This document shows, piece after piece, positions 33,772 to 45,560 of a stretch of DNA of 64,000 nt (its first letter is position 1; each line of letters opens with the position of its first letter). The position numbers and the translations under genes were made by a program. Location of the stretch: positions 2,232,001 to 2,296,000 of the forward strand of contig NC_052481.1 of the NCBI RefSeq assembly GCF_009730915.1, written 5' to 3'. The notes beneath the pieces were generated by a model. That model was given only the letters and a program-made list of their open reading frames with translations, ran no database searches and had not been told where the DNA came from. Origin of the DNA: Dioscorea cayenensis subsp. rotundata (Eukaryota > Streptophyta > Magnoliopsida > Dioscoreales > Dioscoreaceae).

Positions 33772-35400
33772 ATGTCTCTACTACACCGACATCGCCGTTT
33801 CTCCACCATCGTCGACCTCGCCCACCTTTCTTCTCCGATCATCGACCCTTCTCATCTCACCTCTCTCCGGTCCAACTCCGACCTCCTCGTCTCCTACTCC
33901 ATCACTCCTCCTCTCCAACCTTGGCCTTCTCGTCTCTCCCCTCGCCATCTCTCCCGCATCATCCATTCTCTCCCCGACCCTCTCCTCGCCCTCCGCGCCT
34001 TCCACCACGCCTCCCACTTCCACCCCGGCTTCTCCCACTCCTACCTCTCCTACCACTCCATCCTCCTCCGCCTCGCCCATGCCCGTCTCTTCTCCTACAT
34101 CCCCCCAATCCTCTCCTCCCTCCGCCACTCCTCCATCCACTGCGGCGAAAACCTCTTCATCTCCCTCATCCGCGCTTACTCCCTCTCCTCCCGCCCTTCC
34201 TCCTCTCTCAAGATCTTCCTTTCCATCCCCTCCTTCCGCCTCCGCGCTTCCGTCCGCTCCTTCAACGCCCTCCTCAACGCCATGATCCAAAACCGCCGCT
34301 TCCACCTCGTCCCCATCCTCTTCAAGCACTGCCAATCCAAGTTCGGAATCATCCCCAATGTCTGCACTGCCAACATCTTCCTCAAAGCTCTCTGCAAATT
34401 GGGCAACCTCGATGGTGCTCTCAAGGTGCTCGACGAAATGCCAACATGGGGTATGGTTCCCAATGTAGTCTCTTACACCACTATTCTCTCTTGCTATTGC
34501 TCCCTTGGTGATCTCCATGGTGCAAAGGCTCTGTTTGATGAGATTTTGCACCGTGGCTGGTCGCCGGACGTCACGACATACACCGTCTTGATCGATGGGT
34601 ATTGCCGGTCTGGCCGGCTTGTTGATGCTGTGCGCACCATGGATGAGATGGATGATGCCGGCGTGAAACCGAATGATGTTACTTACTCTGTAGTGATTGA
34701 GGAATGCTGCAGAGCTAAGAAATCAGGGGAAGCATTGAACTTGATTCAGGACATGTTGGATGGGAAATACATCCCAAGCTCGACGCTTTGTTGTAAGGTG
34801 ATTGATGCATTGTGTGTGGATGGTAAGGTGGAGGATGCTTGTGATATTTGGAAGAAGCTTTTGAAGAAGAATGTTACTCCGGATAATTCGATATCGAGCA
34901 CTTTGATTTACTGGCTTTGTAAGAAAGGGAAGGTTTTGGAAGCTAGGAAACTGTTTGATGAGTTTGAAAAGGGATTCATTCCGAGCTTGTTGACATATAA
35001 CACGCTCATTTCGGGAATGTGCGAGAACGGAGAGTTGCAAGAGGCAGGAAGGTTGTGGGATGATATGTTGGAGAAGAAGTGCGCGCCGAATGTATTCACT
35101 TATAATGTGCTTATCAAGGGGTTTTGTAAGGTTGGTAAGGTGAAAGAAGGGGTTGAGATTTTGGAGGAGATGTTGGAGAAGAAATGCATGCCTAATAAGT
35201 CTACGTATCAGGTGTTGGTTAATGGTCTTTTGGAAGCCGGAGATGGAGATGATGAATTGGTCGAAAAGGTTCTTTGTAATCTGGTTTCAGTGGGAGGTGA
35301 ATTCTTCAGCAAAGATGATTGGAGTGTGTTTGTGTCAAAGATGGTTAAGGAAAGTGAGAATTGGAGAGATGTTCTGAATGCATTGTTGTTAGGTGCATAA
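33772..35400 (+). CDS. P-class pentatricopeptide repeat protein, likely organellar
   Basis: A single 542-codon exon. The N-terminus (MSLLHRHRRFSTIV) is Arg-rich and lacks acids, like a mitochondrial targeting peptide. From about residue 160, roughly ten tandem 35-residue PPR motifs follow (for example VVSYTTIL, VTTYTVLIDGYCRSG, LLTYNTLISGMCENG, VFTYNVLIKGFCKVGKV). No E or DYW editing domain is present; the protein ends soon after the last repeat. P-class PPRs bind organelle transcripts and affect stability, splicing or translation; the target is unknown. The first 600 bases are strongly C-rich and the rest is AT-richer, a GC gradient typical of monocots. It resembles the Arabidopsis At5g16420 type, which is a tentative comparison. 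Confidence 0.92.
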   Translation: MSLLHRHRRFSTIVDLAHLSSPIIDPSHLTSLRSNSDLLVSYSITPPLQPWPSRLSPRHLSRIIHSLPDPLLALRAFHHASHFHPGFSHSYLSYHSILLRLAHARLFSYIPPILSSLRHSSIHCGENLFISLIRAYSLSSRPSSSLKIFLSIPSFRLRASVRSFNALLNAMIQNRRFHLVPILFKHCQSKFGIIPNVCTANIFLKALCKLGNLDGALKVLDEMPTWGMVPNVVSYTTILSCYCSLGDLHGAKALFDEILHRGWSPDVTTYTVLIDGYCRSGRLVDAVRTMDEMDDAGVKPNDVTYSVVIEECCRAKKSGEALNLIQDMLDGKYIPSSTLCCKVIDALCVDGKVEDACDIWKKLLKKNVTPDNSISSTLIYWLCKKGKVLEARKLFDEFEKGFIPSLLTYNTLISGMCENGELQEAGRLWDDMLEKKCAPNVFTYNVLIKGFCKVGKVKEGVEILEEMLEKKCMPNKSTYQVLVNGLLEAGDGDDELVEKVLCNLVSVGGEFFSKDDWSVFVSKMVKESENWRDVLNALLLGA

Positions 35401-35607
35401 GTTGTTGTACAAATGTGGACTTTGGTGATACTTGGTGTTGAAACAAGCTCTTGATGTTGAGAAGAAGAATACTGACTTGCTGAAGAATGAAGATCAATAG
35501 AATGCATATGATACATTGCCCCAAATACTACTTGCAGAAAATCGATAAAATGAGAGAGTAATGTGTATGATTCAATGCAGTGAATATATTGACTCGCAGA
35601 AGAACTT

Positions 35608-35745
35608 TTCATAAGTGGTGAGAGTTTGATTCATGGGTGAGGGCACATTTTTGAGAATGTGAGTAGTGGTTGTATATAGGTCGTCCCAGTGCTCATGTGT
35701 CCGTGGGTGTTGTCCTTACTTGCTCCGCTGAGGTTTGCGTATGTT
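35608..35745 (+). mobile_element. tRNA-related SINE-like copy 2
   Basis: Related along about 135 bp to the block at 507-735, starting AGTGGTGAGAGTT and continuing GTGAGGGCACATTT, GTAGTGGTTGT, CTGAGGTTTGCG. Many differences are C-to-T or G-to-A, including at CpG sites (for example the B box GTTCGATTC has become GTTTGATTC). It lies about 210 bp after the PPR stop codon, so it may fall in or near that gene's 3' UTR. Confidence 0.55.
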
Positions 35746-37400
35746 TTTTTTAACGGCTTAACCGTTCATCTTGACAAAAGAATTATTTTGCGAGAAAATA
35801 TGTGATACATAAAAATGCATTTGATTGGCGCATGTTGTCGATATGAAACTCTGAAGCTTATACCACCATTCATCGCAATGAGTTCGTTCGACGTTGAGAT
35901 CGGAATTGTAAATTATGCATCAGGTATTGTTGTAGGTTGAAATAGAAATGGTGGTGCAAGCAATCTTTGTGCTAGTCTTTATCTTTCATTATATATCAAC
36001 CTTGTGGTTACCTTGTCAAAAAATAAATAAACAAATAACCTTTTGGTTACCTTGCAGGTTATTAACTTGCAAAACTTTCTTCTAATCAAATAAAGAGTTG
36101 GATGGAAAGTGTTGCTTTCTTCTTCAAATTGAGGTTGAAGAATATATATACAACCATACAAGTCACTAATCCTCAACTGCATTTTAACTATCCAACTGGG
36201 TGGATCACAACTATCAGGAGAGAAAAAATTGAATTTGCCAAAGAAATGAAACATCACTCTCCTACTACAGAGGTGGTTATCTGCATCATTGATTACTTAA
36301 GGCGTGACTTACTAGATTACTTGGGTTGGTTATGACTCTCAGCGAAAGATATTGTATGAGGAATTTGAATGTTATATGTATAAACTTTATAAATATATAT
36401 ATATATATATATGGTTGTATAATCTACAAACGTTCATAATCTAATTCTACATATGTTGGGTTTTCAGTCATTGGATTCAATCCAATGGTCACAAATCATT
36501 TTTTTTTTTCCAACAGTTCTTGTTCCGATATATTTTTACCGTACTGCTCAACAGTGTCGATATTATGCTATGAATAATGTGAAATCCGATGCATATGGTA
36601 TTATAAAAAAGGATGCACAATTATATAACCTGAACTATCCATTTTCATTAAAAAAAAACCCAATACACTTCAACTATTTGTTTCTGAACCAAATACATAA
36701 TTTAAACACTGGTTACTTAAGCTACTATTTATATACTCTATCTTTCTATCTCTCTATCACTACTTTTCTCAATTGCAGATGTTTGGCTATGGTGATATAT
36801 ATATATACACACACACACGAGGACCATTCATTTATGGACATTTATAAATAAAAAATTTATGAACGTCCATTATCAGTCATCGGATCTCAATCCAACGGCC
36901 AACATTGATGAACAGTACTTAATATGGTAACAAAAATGATAATTATACAGTACTACTATTTATCAATGTCGCTCATGGATAATGATACAATGGCTGAATA
37001 ATTGGATATATATAATTTTATCATTTACTTTATATATATATATTATGTTTTTCTTATTTCTCAACTTTTATTTTATTTTTTTTAGATGTCTAACAAGAGT
37101 AGAACCCCATATGGTGATATTTTTAAATTTCTAACCGGATTAAGACAATTCCTTTCGCTCTTATCACCAAATTTAAAAACATAGATAATTATTTAATAAA
37201 TAAATAAATAATCAGTTTCATCTTAAAATATTTTGTATACATTAAATAAAAAGTCAAAAAAAAAAATCCCAATTAAAATATTAGTATAAGTTATTCTCAA
37301 ATAGGACACAGTGACAAATAATGCTTGAATATATATATATATATATATATTTATACAAATTTTATATAAAGTCGGTGTAACTCGGCGCGTGCTCCAAATA
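35746..37400. other. AT-rich intergenic region with repeated palindromic motif
   Basis: No gene supported. A 77-codon frame at 36,102-36,335 is unrecognised. TCAGTCATTGGATTCAATCC (about 36,467) and TCAGTCATCGGATCTCAATCC (about 36,874) are direct copies of a motif whose core ATTGGATTCAATCCAAT is palindromic, suggesting MITE fragments. (TA)n tracts lie near 36,390-36,412, 37,034-37,044 and 37,330-37,351. Confidence 0.45.
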
Positions 37401-37449
37401 AAAACCCTATAAACCCTCTTCATCGCTGCCACCACATCGAAACCCTAGA
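37401..37449 (+). promoter_or_regulatory. telo-box-like motifs in the TIM23 leader
   Basis: AAACCCTAT, AAACCCTC and AAACCCTAG lie within 50 bp, about 30-75 bp upstream of the TIM23 ATG. Telo-box motifs are enriched near transcription starts of plant genes for translation, RNA processing and mitochondrial biogenesis. Confidence 0.6.
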
Positions 37450-37476
37450 AATCTCTGCGGCTCGAGCTCGGAATCG

Positions 37477-38049
37477 ATGGCGGATTCAAGGATCTTCAGC
37501 GGAGGGGACGCTGATGACGCTCACGAACCTGGCCGGAGGCTCTACAATCCCTACCAGGACCTCCAGATCCCGCGTCAAATCGTGTATGACTTGCCGACAT
37601 CGCCGGAGATACTTTTCCATGAAGAATCCACCCGCCAGCACCGATCCTGGGGCGAGAACCTCACCTACTGCACTGGTGTGGGTTACCTCGCTGGTGCCAT
37701 CGCCGGTGGATCAATCGGGCTTCGTGATGGCCTTCGTGCTGCGGAGCAGGGAGACAGCATGAAGCTCCGGATCAATCGTGTGCTCAACGCCTCCGGCCAC
37801 ACCGGTCGCCGTCTAGGCAACAAACTCGGCGTGGTCGGACTTCTATATGCCGGGATGGAGAGCGGGTTGGTTGCTCTTCGTGACAAGGATGATTGGATGA
37901 ACAGCGTTGCTGCGGGGCTTGGGACTGGGGCGCTCTTCAGGGCTGCGTCTGGGCCGAGGTCTGCGGCTGTGGCTGGGGCGATCGGCGGCCTGATGGTCGG
38001 TGCTGCGGTGGCTGTCAAGCAGGTCTTCAAGAGATACGTTCCTATCTAG
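37477..38049 (+). CDS. TIM23: mitochondrial inner-membrane translocase subunit TIM23
   Basis: An intronless gene encoding 190 residues, matching the length of Arabidopsis TIM23 proteins. The N-terminus is a soluble segment with [11 protein letters not shown] and [10 protein letters not shown]. From about residue 65, four hydrophobic, Gly-rich helices follow, the Tim17/Tim22/Tim23 fold, with [10 protein letters not shown] in the first and a C-terminal [11 protein letters not shown]. It is the channel subunit of the TIM23 complex that passes presequence proteins across the mitochondrial inner membrane. Base composition is GC-rich against AT-rich surroundings. Confidence 0.95.
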   Translation: MADSRIFSGGDADDAHEPGRRLYNPYQDLQIPRQIVYDLPTSPEILFHEESTRQHRSWGENLTYCTGVGYLAGAIAGGSIGLRDGLRAAEQGDSMKLRINRVLNASGHTGRRLGNKLGVVGLLYAGMESGLVALRDKDDWMNSVAAGLGTGALFRAASGPRSAAVAGAIGGLMVGAAVAVKQVFKRYVPI

Positions 38050-40651
38050 GGTTTTTTTTTTCCTTGATCTCAAATCCTTATCTCACTGCTTTATTGATGG
38101 AGTTATGGAATTTTAGGTATTCTGTGAGAATTTTTAGTTGTAACAAGAATGGCCCTCTTTTCTGGTTTTATAGTCATCTGTATTGCAAAAGATGAATCTT
38201 TTTTGACCTAGTTTTGCTGGTATTAGTATGGCAATCTTTGTTGCATTGTTGTGATGGTTTTTTTTTTTCTTGTTACTAACTTGATATAATAGCAATTATA
38301 TGTTATGTTTGTTTGTATGTTTCTTATTTTGATGATTTTGTCCATCTTGATGTTCATGTGAAATTTCTCTTTTATGAAATTAAGCAGGCGAGGAAATTTT
38401 TTTAGAGGAATTGAAGATTGCTTGATTTCCATGTGTACCTTTTTTGTTGAAAAAATATTAACAGGTGAGGAGACATTTGTTATAGCAATTGAGGATTGGT
38501 CATTGTTGGGTGACTTTAGGGTTATTTTGATGCTTGCTCATTTAGTTGTTCGTGTGAACCGTTATTTCGGTGGCCGTCTTGATATACAAGATGTTGTTCA
38601 TGCTTGCTCATCTTGATATACAAGCAATTATTTGTTATGTTTGTTTGTTTGTTATTTTAATGATATTGTCCATCTTGATGTCCATGTGAAATTTCTCTTT
38701 TATGAGATTAAGCAAGTGAGGAAAATTTTTTAGAGGAATGGAGGATTGCTTGATTTCCTTGTGTACCTTTTTTGTTGAAAAAACATTAACAGGTGAGGAG
38801 ACATTTGTTATAGCGATTGAGGATTGCTCACTGATTTTAGGGTTCTTTTGATGCTTGGTCATCTTGTTGTTCATTTGAACCTTTATTTTGGTGTTTTTTG
38901 GGTTTATGTTGATGTTTGTCCATCTTGTTGTGCATAAGAATTTTTTTCTTGGAATGATTTTGCAAGTTAAGAAAAGTATCTTAGGGCTCTTGACGAAGAA
39001 ATTTGTTCCTGAGAAACATGGACTAGTCTCTAGATTCAGTTTCAAGTTATGATGAGGATTACCATGAACATGTAGTTTGTTTGGTTAATGTACCTTTGTG
39101 ATGTTGCATTGTTGGATCACCAAATATATTTAACATGTTTGCAAATTGGATGAGGAGTTAGTGAAGGTAGGTGTTTCACAGATTGCTAAGTGAAGTCCTT
39201 GTTTGATTCTAGGATATACTTGAAGTTGTTACACAAATTTTATATTGTTACAGTTAGACCTCCAAACGATATCGATTTGGATGTTGGCTTACCAATGATT
39301 ACATGTATTAAGTAGAGAATATCAAAATCAGAGTGTCTGTATCAGTAATGAATGGGAGCAATACAGCAGGTGTTTAGGGGTGTTTCATTTCCTTATGGCC
39401 CCTTATTTTGGTAGTTAGGTGTTTGTGGGTGCTTTCCATTCTTGGGCAGGTTTTCCTTATTTTATTTCTTTTTCTTTTTTAAATAAATTTTAGCATAGAA
39501 TTGTGCTTGATTAGTCTTCAGTAACATGCTGTATTAGAAAATTCTAGTCTTGTTTTTGAGTATTGAGTGAAAGTGTTGTTTGTCTTATGATGCAAATAGG
39601 TCACCTGCTTTGTGTTATGCAGTGGTGTAAATTTTATGGAATTGATTCCTTGAGAAAACAAGAATTGGTGTGATCGAAATGGAAGTCTTGAGTAACATGC
39701 TGTTTCATTTTTCTTCTCTTCCAAATGAAGCCGTAGTATCACTAATTTTGTACACAAAACTGTTGTGGCTAGTGTTTTAAAAATTCAAAGATCACAAGTT
39801 TTTTTTGTCAATGCTTGTGTTCTCTTTCAGTAAATACAAATCCAATTGAAACAAGACTTGTGTAGTGCATGAATGCTTCACAATTGTTTAGAAATGGAAA
39901 TAAGGTAATGTTCAGGAATGAAACTTTTTTATTAATTCAACCAAAGGGATCAAAGAGCCCCATCTGCCTTTGTTCTCTATGCAAGATATGTTGTTTTTAT
40001 TCTGATTTCAAGGTTTCTTATTATTAAGGACAACAAAATAAAAGAAAACAAAAATCAGATTGGAAACCATTTTATCTTTAAGTAAAATAAATTATCCTGA
40101 TGTCTGATTTGAACCTAAAATGTGCTTGCCATTGATTTTCATCATCATTTCTGGTTTGGTAATTACTTCCAAACACATGAAAAGAATTTAGCATCATCTT
40201 GATTACATTGTCCTGTCTATAAAATAAGCATTTATTCCTAATAAAATAGGTTAAATAACAACTCATTGAATATAAGAAATTTTAAAAAAAGAATTAAAAA
40301 AAGAGAGAAAAAACAGCACCATAGGTTTAATTCTGGCAAGAAATTACAAGAAAAATGAAGGCAATTACAATGCATATCAAATCATGAGACTACCACTAAA
40401 CATAGACAACATATGTCAGGCATATCTTTTGGCATAAACTAGCTCTTCACAAAACTTGGAAATAACATCTGAATCTGCAAAAAGCTGATATTGGTGATAT
40501 TTGTTGTATCCAAGGATGGATGCAGTTTAACATCCATCCATTCCCAATAAAAACAGCATGCTTTCATGTTATGTATTAGATTAGATAACCGATAATTGTA
40601 AATGAGATTAAGACACCGGGTATGGCCTGGTCTTCTTAATCTTCTTCTTCT
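38050..40651. other. intergenic between TIM23 and the MFS gene
   Basis: Begins with the TIM23 3' UTR, contains a local tandem duplication (listed separately), then AT-rich spacer and the 3' UTR of the minus-strand MFS gene near 40,300-40,651. No other gene seen. Confidence 0.5.
38291..38960. repeat. tandem duplication, unit about 332 bp
   Basis: The segment starting AGCAATTATATGTTATGTTTG at about 38,291 recurs from about 38,623. Long shared phrases include GTGAAATTTCTCTTTTATGA, TTAGAGGAAT, GCTTGATTTCC, GTGTACCTTTTTTGTTGAAAAAA and AACAGGTGAGGAGACATTTG. Sub-motifs of the unit (GTCCATCTTG) appear again near 38,908. Copies differ by scattered substitutions and small gaps. Not coding. Confidence 0.8.
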
Positions 40652-43600
40652 TCAGATATTCAATGCTTCTGCTTCCTCATCTTGCGTCCTCAATGCGGTC
40701 CAATCTTGTGGTTCTAAATGATGTCAAACACAAAATTATAAACTTTAGGTCAGGAAATGATTCTATTGCAGATTAGTAACCATAAATTGCTTTTCCATTG
40801 TTAGTTGTTGAAGAAGCCTCCCTAACTTTTGACCTAATCCTTGATATATAAGAATGTAGCTAAATTCACTAAGGATTATGAAGGAAATAAGCAAGCTATG
40901 CCTAAGTTCATCAGTTTCCTTTGAAGTGCAAGAAGATATACAAGTGACCCATGAAACTTACTTGATTTGTGACTCTCAGCAACCACCATCAATCGCCTTT
41001 GCAGTATTGAGGCCATGAAAAGGAAAATAGAGCACATGCCGAACATGACTGTGATTGGAAACGCATTCACCTATATAAAAAAAAAGGTATAAGAAAATTC
41101 AGGTGGCAACCATCTGTGAACTTCATGTCATCCATTTTCAATCAAAAGACAAGTGCCCCTACAGATCTCACAACAAAAGCTACCGAAAACGAAAGTAAAG
41201 GCTAACGATTAATGCATGAGACATGATAATAAAAGATAAGGATGCTTACGTTGTACAGAACAACACACACAAATATATTGAGGGGAATGCGGAAGAAGTT
41301 CATGATTGTGCTCCTAGCTTCCTCAGGAATATACTGAGATCTCATCTTCATAATAGATGGCCAAAATATTCCCACACAAGCTTCAAAGGTACAAAAACCA
41401 AATATAAGGATACTTCCACCAAATGAGATGCCCCCACCTTTGACGGACGATGGTGTTACTAGGAACTGTTCCATAAAAAAAATAAAAAGAAGCATATTTC
41501 ATTTGAAGATGCATTCCTTCAACAGATTGCAGATTACCAAAGGAAACCCTTACATTTGTAATGATTGGAAGTAGAAGAGTGACTGCAGAGACTGCAAATA
41601 CGATCTGCATGTATGCTTCAACTTTAAGCGCTGGTCGAGCCATCAGCCTAGAAGCAATGGAGCTCCCCAGCATTGAAGATAACATGAAGGTAGCAAAAAT
41701 AAAGCCATGGGGTATGTCTTCGTCATTGGGGCTAAGAGCAGGAGTCCACAGAAACACGAAAGTGTACATGGATCCCTCAAACAATGATTGTATGGCTCCA
41801 AGCAATGCAATCTTCTCGTCTGATATGAAAGAATTTCTCCTTTATATTATCACCAATTCACCAATGGCCTTGATGTTAAAAGGAACTTACAATGGATACA
41901 ATAAATAAATCATGCTTACCAGAGGCAATGGCAACAGCAGCACCCTTGAATTGAGTAAGCAAACCTTTGCTATCAGAAGGATCTCCATAGTTCTCACCCC
42001 ATGTTGATAGTATGATTGCCATGCCAATTGCAAGGAGGCATGCAGCAGCATCAAAGGGAGCCACAGGCCCAAATCCCAAGTTATCAGCCAATAAGTTAGC
42101 AAAGAGCCCAGAGACAATGGCTATCAGACCGTTGCCTAAAAAGATAGCTTTGGAGAAAGTCAAAGACAGCCATTGAGGTTCAAACCCTCTCTGAAAAAGA
42201 AAAGTCACAGGCAATTAGAACAAATAAATGCGAACAGCATAGCATCTTTTGTCAGTTCCCCAGGTCGAAACTTCAAGCTTCAGTATAGAAAAGAAATCAA
42301 TTTATGTATTTTCATTTCTGGGAATATAATAATTTTAAACGTTCTTACATGATGCATCTATGATATGCCAAAGTCAAAGTTTTTTATCATCGCAAAATTC
42401 TCCAAGCACTTATATTTACCGCTAATATGCTCACCATGCTTTGTTTAGTTTTTGCCACATGTTACTGTTCTTAAGATGCGCATCAGTAGTACAGCATTTG
42501 CTAATCTTAAGCTTTAACACCACCAATCTAATGTGCACATATTCTCATGGAGATGCAACAAAGCAAAATGATGAACACCAAACTTGACTCTTCATGTCAG
42601 ACATACAGGGGCATATGTAATTTCTGAGTACAAAATGGAGACAAATAGAGGTTTAGGTTGTCTTGCAAAAGATCATATATAGAAAAAAAAAAAAAAGGAA
42701 GGACAGCTGATCAAGTAAGTCCCTGAAAATTGTGTAGCATCTAAATTTGAAGAACCAATCTGATGAACATGCAACAGATCAGAATTTATCATTTCACTAA
42801 AAGAGAGCCTCCATTTTATGATATTTGGCCATTTTTTTTTCAAGTAAATCGTTGCCTTTATTCAGCAACTAACGAATATAGAGTGGAAACCAGTTTGATC
42901 ACAATCACCTTATTGTGCTCTGCGACGAGCCAAGATTCAAAGGCAGAGAACAAGAGAGATGTAGCAATGCCGCCCAATATCCGACCAAGCATCAACACCT
43001 TATACTCTGGGGAGTGCTTGGTGATGCAACTCAAAATGTAAGTGATGCAGTAGGTGACACAAGCTCTCCTCCGGCCCCTGCATTCACATTCGAAAACATC
43101 AAAGATTTTTCTTTCAAATCTAACAAAAATTTCTTTCCTTGTCAACAGCATCACAATTTACAAGTATTCAATCACAAACTACTCACTGTTTATCAGCCAG
43201 CGATCCCACAATGGTTCCAAACAACATGGAAGATCCAAATCCAGCAATGAAGAGGCGACCTATATCCCCTTTATCAAAACCATACTGGCTGTAGAGGAAG
43301 TAGACATAAGGACCTTGCAGCCAATCTCCAGCTGAAATCCCCAAATGCCATCCAAATCTCAGCAATGTTATCAATCAACACAATGCTTCACAAACTAATT
43401 CCCAAATCTCAGACAAAATCCACAAGCAAACAACAACAAAGATCAATACTCAGACCTAGCAAATCCCCAGATCCAATTCCCATTGCCAACACAAACCCAA
43501 TTGAATTTCAAAAACACAACACCAGATCAAAACTACAAACACGAATCATCTCAAACCCAAAATGATAATTTTTTTTTTTAAAAAAAAATCATCTTTATCT

Positions 43601-43861
43601 ATAAAAATATCTAAAAAAGGCAAAATCTCAGAAATTCACATCAGATCAGTATGCAAACAAGAGATCTAGGGTTCAAAAGACGTAAAACAAAAAGTCATCA
43701 AGGAACCCACCCATCATGAGAGAGTAAACAAGGAGATAGTTGTTCTTGAAGGAATTGAACGCCGAGGAGGTTGCAATCCGATCCTTAGCCGTCTTGCTGA
43801 GCTCCAGCAGCGCCACAATGAGAGCAAGGAAGCCAAACACCATGTAGTAGAAGACCTCCAT
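40652..43861 (-). CDS. MFS transporter, MFSD5/MOT2-like (molybdate-anion transporter family)
   Basis: Eight coding exons on the minus strand: 43861-43711, 43331-43187, 43077-42909, 42190-41920, 41819-41554, 41465-41250, 41070-40962, 40713-40652. They join to 462 residues. The N-terminus MEVFYYMVFG is a membrane helix; GDWLQGPYVYFLYSQYGF, GSLADK.GRRRAC (MFS loop 2-3 motif) and SAFESWLVAEH are hallmarks of the MFSD5 family, followed by about six more membrane segments and an acidic C-terminal tail. Chlamydomonas MOT2 and human MFSD5 are reported molybdate transporters, so molybdate import is the best guess, but plant members are little tested. Introns are small to moderate; the largest is about 720 bp. 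Confidence 0.92.
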
Positions 43862-43863
43862 TA

Positions 43864-43866
<3 letters not shown>

Positions 43867-43902
<36 letters not shown>
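43867..43902 (-). repeat. (GA)18 microsatellite in the MFS 5' UTR
   Basis: Eighteen CT units on the plus strand (GA on the coding strand) end only five bases before the MFS start codon. GA/CT tracts in 5' leaders are frequent in plants and can be bound by GAGA-type (BPC) factors; a regulatory role is inference. Confidence 0.85.
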
Positions 43903-43905
<3 letters not shown>

Positions 43906-44735
43906 AATGAGAAGAAGAAGAAGAAGAAGCAGCGAATGAGAAGAAGATGGGCAATGAAAGGGATTAAATAGTGTTAATCCATAATTAACTTTTGTGATTA
44001 ATAAATTAATATCAAGGGTGTAATTGTAAATAGAAAGGATATTTGATAATTTTAGTTTTTCTTAATTATTAAAAAAATAACTCTTATGTTATCATTAGCA
44101 AATAAAATAAAATAAAATTAATTTATTATTTTTATAAAATAAGAAAAAGGACACAATTTTAAAATTGATATTAATATGCAGGTGATTGTGTGGGTGTTAT
44201 CTGCAAAACTTTTTATAAAAAATTAGAAAAAAAAACCAAATATAATTTATGAAAAAAAAAACTAAAAAAGGGAAATTATATAAATTAAGATTAAGAAATA
44301 TTGAATGATTAAATAAAAAAAATAAATGAAAAATCACCGACAAAAGCGAGGATAGTGAAGAGATCCGGAGTAGTAGTTCAAACTTCAAAGACAAAGAAAG
44401 CGCATTGAATTAATGAGAGGAGAGGGTGGTGTTATGGAGTACCAGCTGGCGCAATTCAAGGGGCTCTTGCTTTCATGAGTTGACCCCACTTGCATTTTTT
44501 TTTAATATTTATATATATATGTATATATTTATTTATTTATTTGAATATATTCATTAAGACTTCTCTTTCTAAGACTCGATATATAAATTTATATATGATA
44601 TTTTTATTTGCTTTGGTGGTCTATACTAATCGTCTTTGAGAATTAAATGGTACCTAAATAGTATCTTATTAAAATGGTGAATGAATAAGTAGTTGAAGAG
44701 ATCTTAATCCTCTGGTTTTAGTATTTTATAATATT
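43903..44735. other. MFS promoter region and AT-rich spacer
   Basis: Upstream of the minus-strand MFS gene. It has (GAA)n near 43,911-43,930 and AT-rich sequence with poly-A runs. No gene seen. Confidence 0.45.
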
Positions 44736-44739
44736 ATAT

Positions 44740-45060
44740 AAAATATAAATAGTAAAATAGTCTTTATTTTAAGTTTTTCACTATTTTAATCCTTATAATA
44801 TAAAATCCATTTTTTTTTGTCTTCGTATTTGCATATTTTATCTTTTAGCTAACTGATTCGCATTTATATTTATACATTTTTGTCTTTTTTGTCCCTCCAG
44901 TTGACAGACGTTCATCAGTTAGAGAGACCAAAAGAGTGGATTCGTCAGCTAAAGACAAAAATGTGTAAATATAAAGATAAAAAAAGGATTTTATATTAAA
45001 AGGACTAAAAGGTGAAAAACGCAAAATAGAAGAATCATTTTGATATTTTTACCTATTATA
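44740..45060. mobile_element. foldback element
   Basis: About 310 bp with inverted halves. Left arm phrases CCTTATAATATAAAATCC and TTTATATTTATACATTTTTGTC pair with right arm GGATTTTATATTAAAAGG and GACAAAAATGTGTAAATATAAA; the centre is near 44,920. The whole unit can fold on itself. No coding capacity; class uncertain. Confidence 0.75.
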
Positions 45061-45560
45061 TAAATATTATATAATATTACAGAACTATTGTATAATATTG
45101 TTTATTCATTATTTATTGATTCCCACCGAAAGAACGGTATTCTTCATTCATTCACAATTACATGGTATGTTGATTTATAATCGAGGAATTATAATCTATG
45201 ATATATTATCTTAAACATATGTAGCAGACCATCATTGTCCCACATGTTAGTTCATTTCACATGATAAATTTTTAAGAGATCATTAAATTATCATAACTAG
45301 TGCACCTCCATAACTATATGCCTAACTGTGTTTATCGCATTTGAGAAAAAAAAAACTTTTATTTGTATTAGTTCTAAATAAAATTCAATAACTTAATGGT
45401 TAATCAAATGGATGTAAATTCAAAAGTGACTCATTGTTGAACTTTAGGGTCTGTTTGATTTACATATGATAATTAACAGCATAAAGCAACCTAATATAAT
45501 TATAAAAAAGACTTGAAGTGTGTAATTCACCAAAGAATGATTTAAATCTCATATGCACCT

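Noticed and set aside
33690-34551. Long Pro/His-rich plus-strand frame and Glu/Gly-rich minus-strand frame
   Set aside because: Both overlap the C-rich 5' half of the PPR gene in other frames; they have compositional bias only, while the PPR frame has clear repeats.
36102-36335. 77-residue open frame as a small gene
   Set aside because: No recognised domain, AT-rich composition and no supporting signals.
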